A stretch of 6,736 nucleotides of DNA. It comes from Planctomycetia bacterium. GTDB taxonomy: Bacteria; Planctomycetota; Phycisphaerae; Phycisphaerales; SM1A02. This document shows positions 5,801 to 6,736 of this stretch, one piece after another. Position numbers and translations under genes: made by a program. The DNA lies in the NCBI GenBank assembly GCA_005799205.1, contig SYHM01000118.1, positions 1-6,736 of the forward strand, given 5' to 3'. The notes beneath the pieces are model-generated. The model was given only the letters and a program-made list of their open reading frames with translations, did not search any database and was not told the DNA's origin. Every line of letters begins with the position of its first letter. Within the stretch, counting starts at the first letter, position 1.

Positions 5801-6730
5801 CGGCGCGTGGTTCTCTCCATGCGGAAGCTCAACCGAACAGCGGGCGGCGATGCGTGCTGTGTTGGCGAGGGCGTCCAGTTCATCAGGCGCTGGAAATGTC
5901 GCAGCCATTTCCGCAGAACTCTTCACAAAGAGCTGCGCTGGATAGCGCATGCGATCTGTGTCATCCTTGTTCTTCGCCATCGAGATGCAGCAAAGCGTGT
6001 CGTGAACATCATGGTCACTCTCGAGCAGAAAGTGCGCATCGTTGTCGACAACGAGCGGCAGACCCAATTCAGCTGCGAGCTGCTTGAGCAGCGGATTGAT
6101 GCGCTCCTGCTCGGGAACATGTCGCTGAAGTTCGATATAGAAACGAGGCTCTCCGTGCTCGTCGTGCGCGAAGGTGCGGGAGTGCCATCTCGCCTCTTCG
6201 ACCGCCATCGCCCAGTGATTCGCCCCACCGGTGTGAACAAAGTTGGTGAGATGATGGGCGATACTCGAACCGAGGTGTCCATTAATCGCAATAAGCCCCT
6301 CGTTCCACTGAGTCAAGGTCGACTTGTCCATTCTTGGACGGTGGTAAAACCCTTGAAGGAACGCGTCGCTCGACAACTTCATCAGATTGCGCCATCCCGT
6401 CAGATTCTGTGCGAGCAGGACGAGGTGGAATCCACCGTCTTGCGCCTTTCCAACACTCGGCTTGATCGCGACCCGACTCCGACGATCTCCTTCGACGCCA
6501 TCATGATCTGGGGCGACATAGGCCTCGATCCCAAGGATCGGCTTGATGCCGGCCTTCCTCGCGGCCTCGTAAAACTCCATCGCCCCAAAGAGATTCCCAT
6601 GGTCGGTGACGGCAACGGCGGACATCCCCAGGTGCTTCACGCGCTTCACGAGCGCATCGATTCGATTTCCTCCATCGAGCAGCGAGTACTCGGAGTGCAG
6701 GTGAAGATGAACAAATTCGCCCGCCATCAC
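2801..6730 (-). CDS. dnaE: DNA polymerase III subunit alpha (DnaE1-type)
   Basis: Catalytic subunit of the replicative DNA polymerase, C-family. Numbering from GTG 6730, 1309 residues against about 1160 in E. coli. The N-terminal PHP domain (about 5-235) has HLHLHSEYSLLDG, TDHGN and NDAH; its metal ligands appear complete (His10, His12, Asp19, His44, Glu69, His102, His152, Asp231, His233), so Mg/Mn- or Zn-dependent 3'-5' proofreading is plausible, unlike in E. coli DnaE. The palm starts at ARGSG (about 421); catalytic aspartates are Asp465 and Asp467 in PDIDIDI and Asp616 in MDFLGLRTL. Conserved FNKSHSTGYA lies near 828-837, tandem helix-hairpin-helix at about 928-990, a probable beta-clamp motif QMSMF at 1018-1022, and an OB fold from about 1102. 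The last 200 residues are variable. GTG 6730 is followed at once by ATG 6727, the likelier start; the frame stays open to the window edge (TAT GGG), so an upstream start cannot be excluded, and the promoter is outside. Confidence 0.97.
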   Translation of the reverse strand: MMAGEFVHLHLHSEYSLLDGGNRIDALVKRVKHLGMSAVAVTDHGNLFGAMEFYEAARKAGIKPILGIEAYVAPDHDGVEGDRRSRVAIKPSVGKAQDGGFHLVLLAQNLTGWRNLMKLSSDAFLQGFYHRPRMDKSTLTQWNEGLIAINGHLGSSIAHHLTNFVHTGGANHWAMAVEEARWHSRTFAHDEHGEPRFYIELQRHVPEQERINPLLKQLAAELGLPLVVDNDAHFLLESDHDVHDTLCCISMAKNKDDTDRMRYPAQLFVKSSAEMAATFPAPDELDALANTARIAARCSVELPHGENHAPMVRVKIPHAAVPYVGGDLTAWFKAFCSEFELSPFDGGDHAARDATKAQCDRALTMLCEAGLTWRYGQHGVTPAIRSRLERELQILATKSISAYFLIVWDFVNWAHRQGIPATARGSGVGTMVGYVLGLSNACPEKFGLLFERFTDPDRSEYPDIDIDICQHGRASVLEYVRKKYGHVAQIITFGRLKAKAAIKDVARTMGLSVSEGQRLSDLVPGELNITIAKALEREPALRAARDENPVVKKVLEHAQGLEDHARNSSVHAAGVVISTQPLENIVPLCRATGGSEDIITQWDGPTCEKIGLLKMDFLGLRTLSTVERAKGLIRASLSLRAQWTAVGRASEFSEDEAARGADPLDLDRIDFNDQLVLSLFRRGETGGIFQFESGGMRKTIAEMQPDRLEDLIAANALFRPGPMELIGDYCLRKAGKQAVPRVHEVVDRLTAETYGVLVYQEQIMQVLHQLGDIPLRTAYTIIKAISKKKQDVINAARADFVRGSGARGLAKEQANELFDLILKFAGYGFNKSHSTGYAIIAYQTAYLKTYFPAYYMAAVLTFESQAQKVEDWAVYLEECKRIAWPDSTREKRHCGLEVKGPDINLSTEEFAVVYGADEPHDHLHGHVRFGLRAMKGVSDNAIAAITHERAQRGAFRDLFDLCARVNLRAVNRSSLETLVKAGALDSLHGTTDRAAVCASLEDALRAGQSQARDRAQGQMSMFGQVGAMDPDEVAALGTQSSGTAGIRLRPTEPWDRMTALRFEREAMGFHVSGHPLDDYRSVIATFCTTESARLAEATTTGTIVIAGLVTRVRQIITQRGAHANQRMAIATLADRTGNFDAVLFAETFASCGELMQDGKVVLIAGSIDRSRAEAGVIVDRVYSIDDAAAHLASRIEIRLSDPAIDPSGEPSLTGTLGMLAGALRQAAGSVLSLKGRPVEVAVILEVAGGTATLLPHGVRVVAEQGVLRRLTEIAGAGRVIVRGGWVPPKRERESRFTSRKQARDTEAAF
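3222..3236. repeat. GATC tetranucleotide run inside dnaE
   Basis: Three tandem GATC units (GATCGATCGATCGAC from 3222) sit in the dnaE region coding for the SIDRSRA segment of the OB-fold area. This is a short simple repeat; slippage by one unit would shift the dnaE frame. It may simply reflect the general GATC richness of the window. Confidence 0.6.
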
Positions 6731-6736
6731 CCCATA

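Noticed and set aside
1..6736. Mobile element, CRISPR array, toxin-antitoxin or phage defence system
   Set aside because: No transposase, integrase, terminal repeats, spaced direct repeats or small toxin pair is visible; the NYN protein matches a housekeeping YacP-like nuclease and has no antitoxin partner beside it.

Overview
The window carries six protein-coding genes with almost no non-coding space. There are no tRNA or rRNA genes, insertion sequences, CRISPR arrays or phage genes. Base composition is GC-rich (roughly 60 % by eye). Shine-Dalgarno sites are patchy, the bS21 protein has a long Gly/Arg-rich tail, and an NYN/YacP-type nuclease lies next to ribosome-related genes. The gene content says bacterial chromosome. 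A planctomycete (Phycisphaerae-like) is my best guess at the lineage, but this rests on gene flavour and not on a marker gene, so it is weak inference.

Layout, left to right. (1) A leftward cluster at 1-1424, read from right to left: rpsU (bS21), rsfS (ribosomal silencing factor) and an exported alpha/beta hydrolase cut by the left edge. The intergenic distances are 18 nt and then a 4-nt GTGA overlap, so this looks like one operon. A good sigma70-type promoter lies just upstream of rpsU. (2) A 110-bp divergent promoter region at 1425-1534. (3) A rightward pair at 1535-2839: a YacP-like NYN-domain nuclease and pdxH (pyridoxamine 5'-phosphate oxidase), 48 nt apart. (4) dnaE, the DNA polymerase III alpha subunit, fills 2801-6730 on the minus strand. 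It converges on pdxH and overlaps its 3' end by 39 nt.

How the genes work together. rpsU and rsfS both act on the ribosome: bS21 on the small subunit at the mRNA exit/anti-SD region, RsfS on uL14 of the large subunit to block subunit joining. The divergent NYN protein belongs to the family of the ribosome-associated RNase Rae1/YacP. The left half can therefore be read as a small translation-control neighbourhood. pdxH (vitamin B6 supply) and dnaE (replication) are unrelated housekeeping genes joined by a tail-to-tail overlap that leaves no room for an intergenic terminator.

I see no wholly new system. The points most worth a second look are the repeat-built tail on bS21, the rpsU-rsfS linkage beside an NYN nuclease, the complete PHP metal site in DnaE with His in place of the usual Cys, the antisense overlap of two conserved genes, and a strong excess of GATC/CGATCG words.
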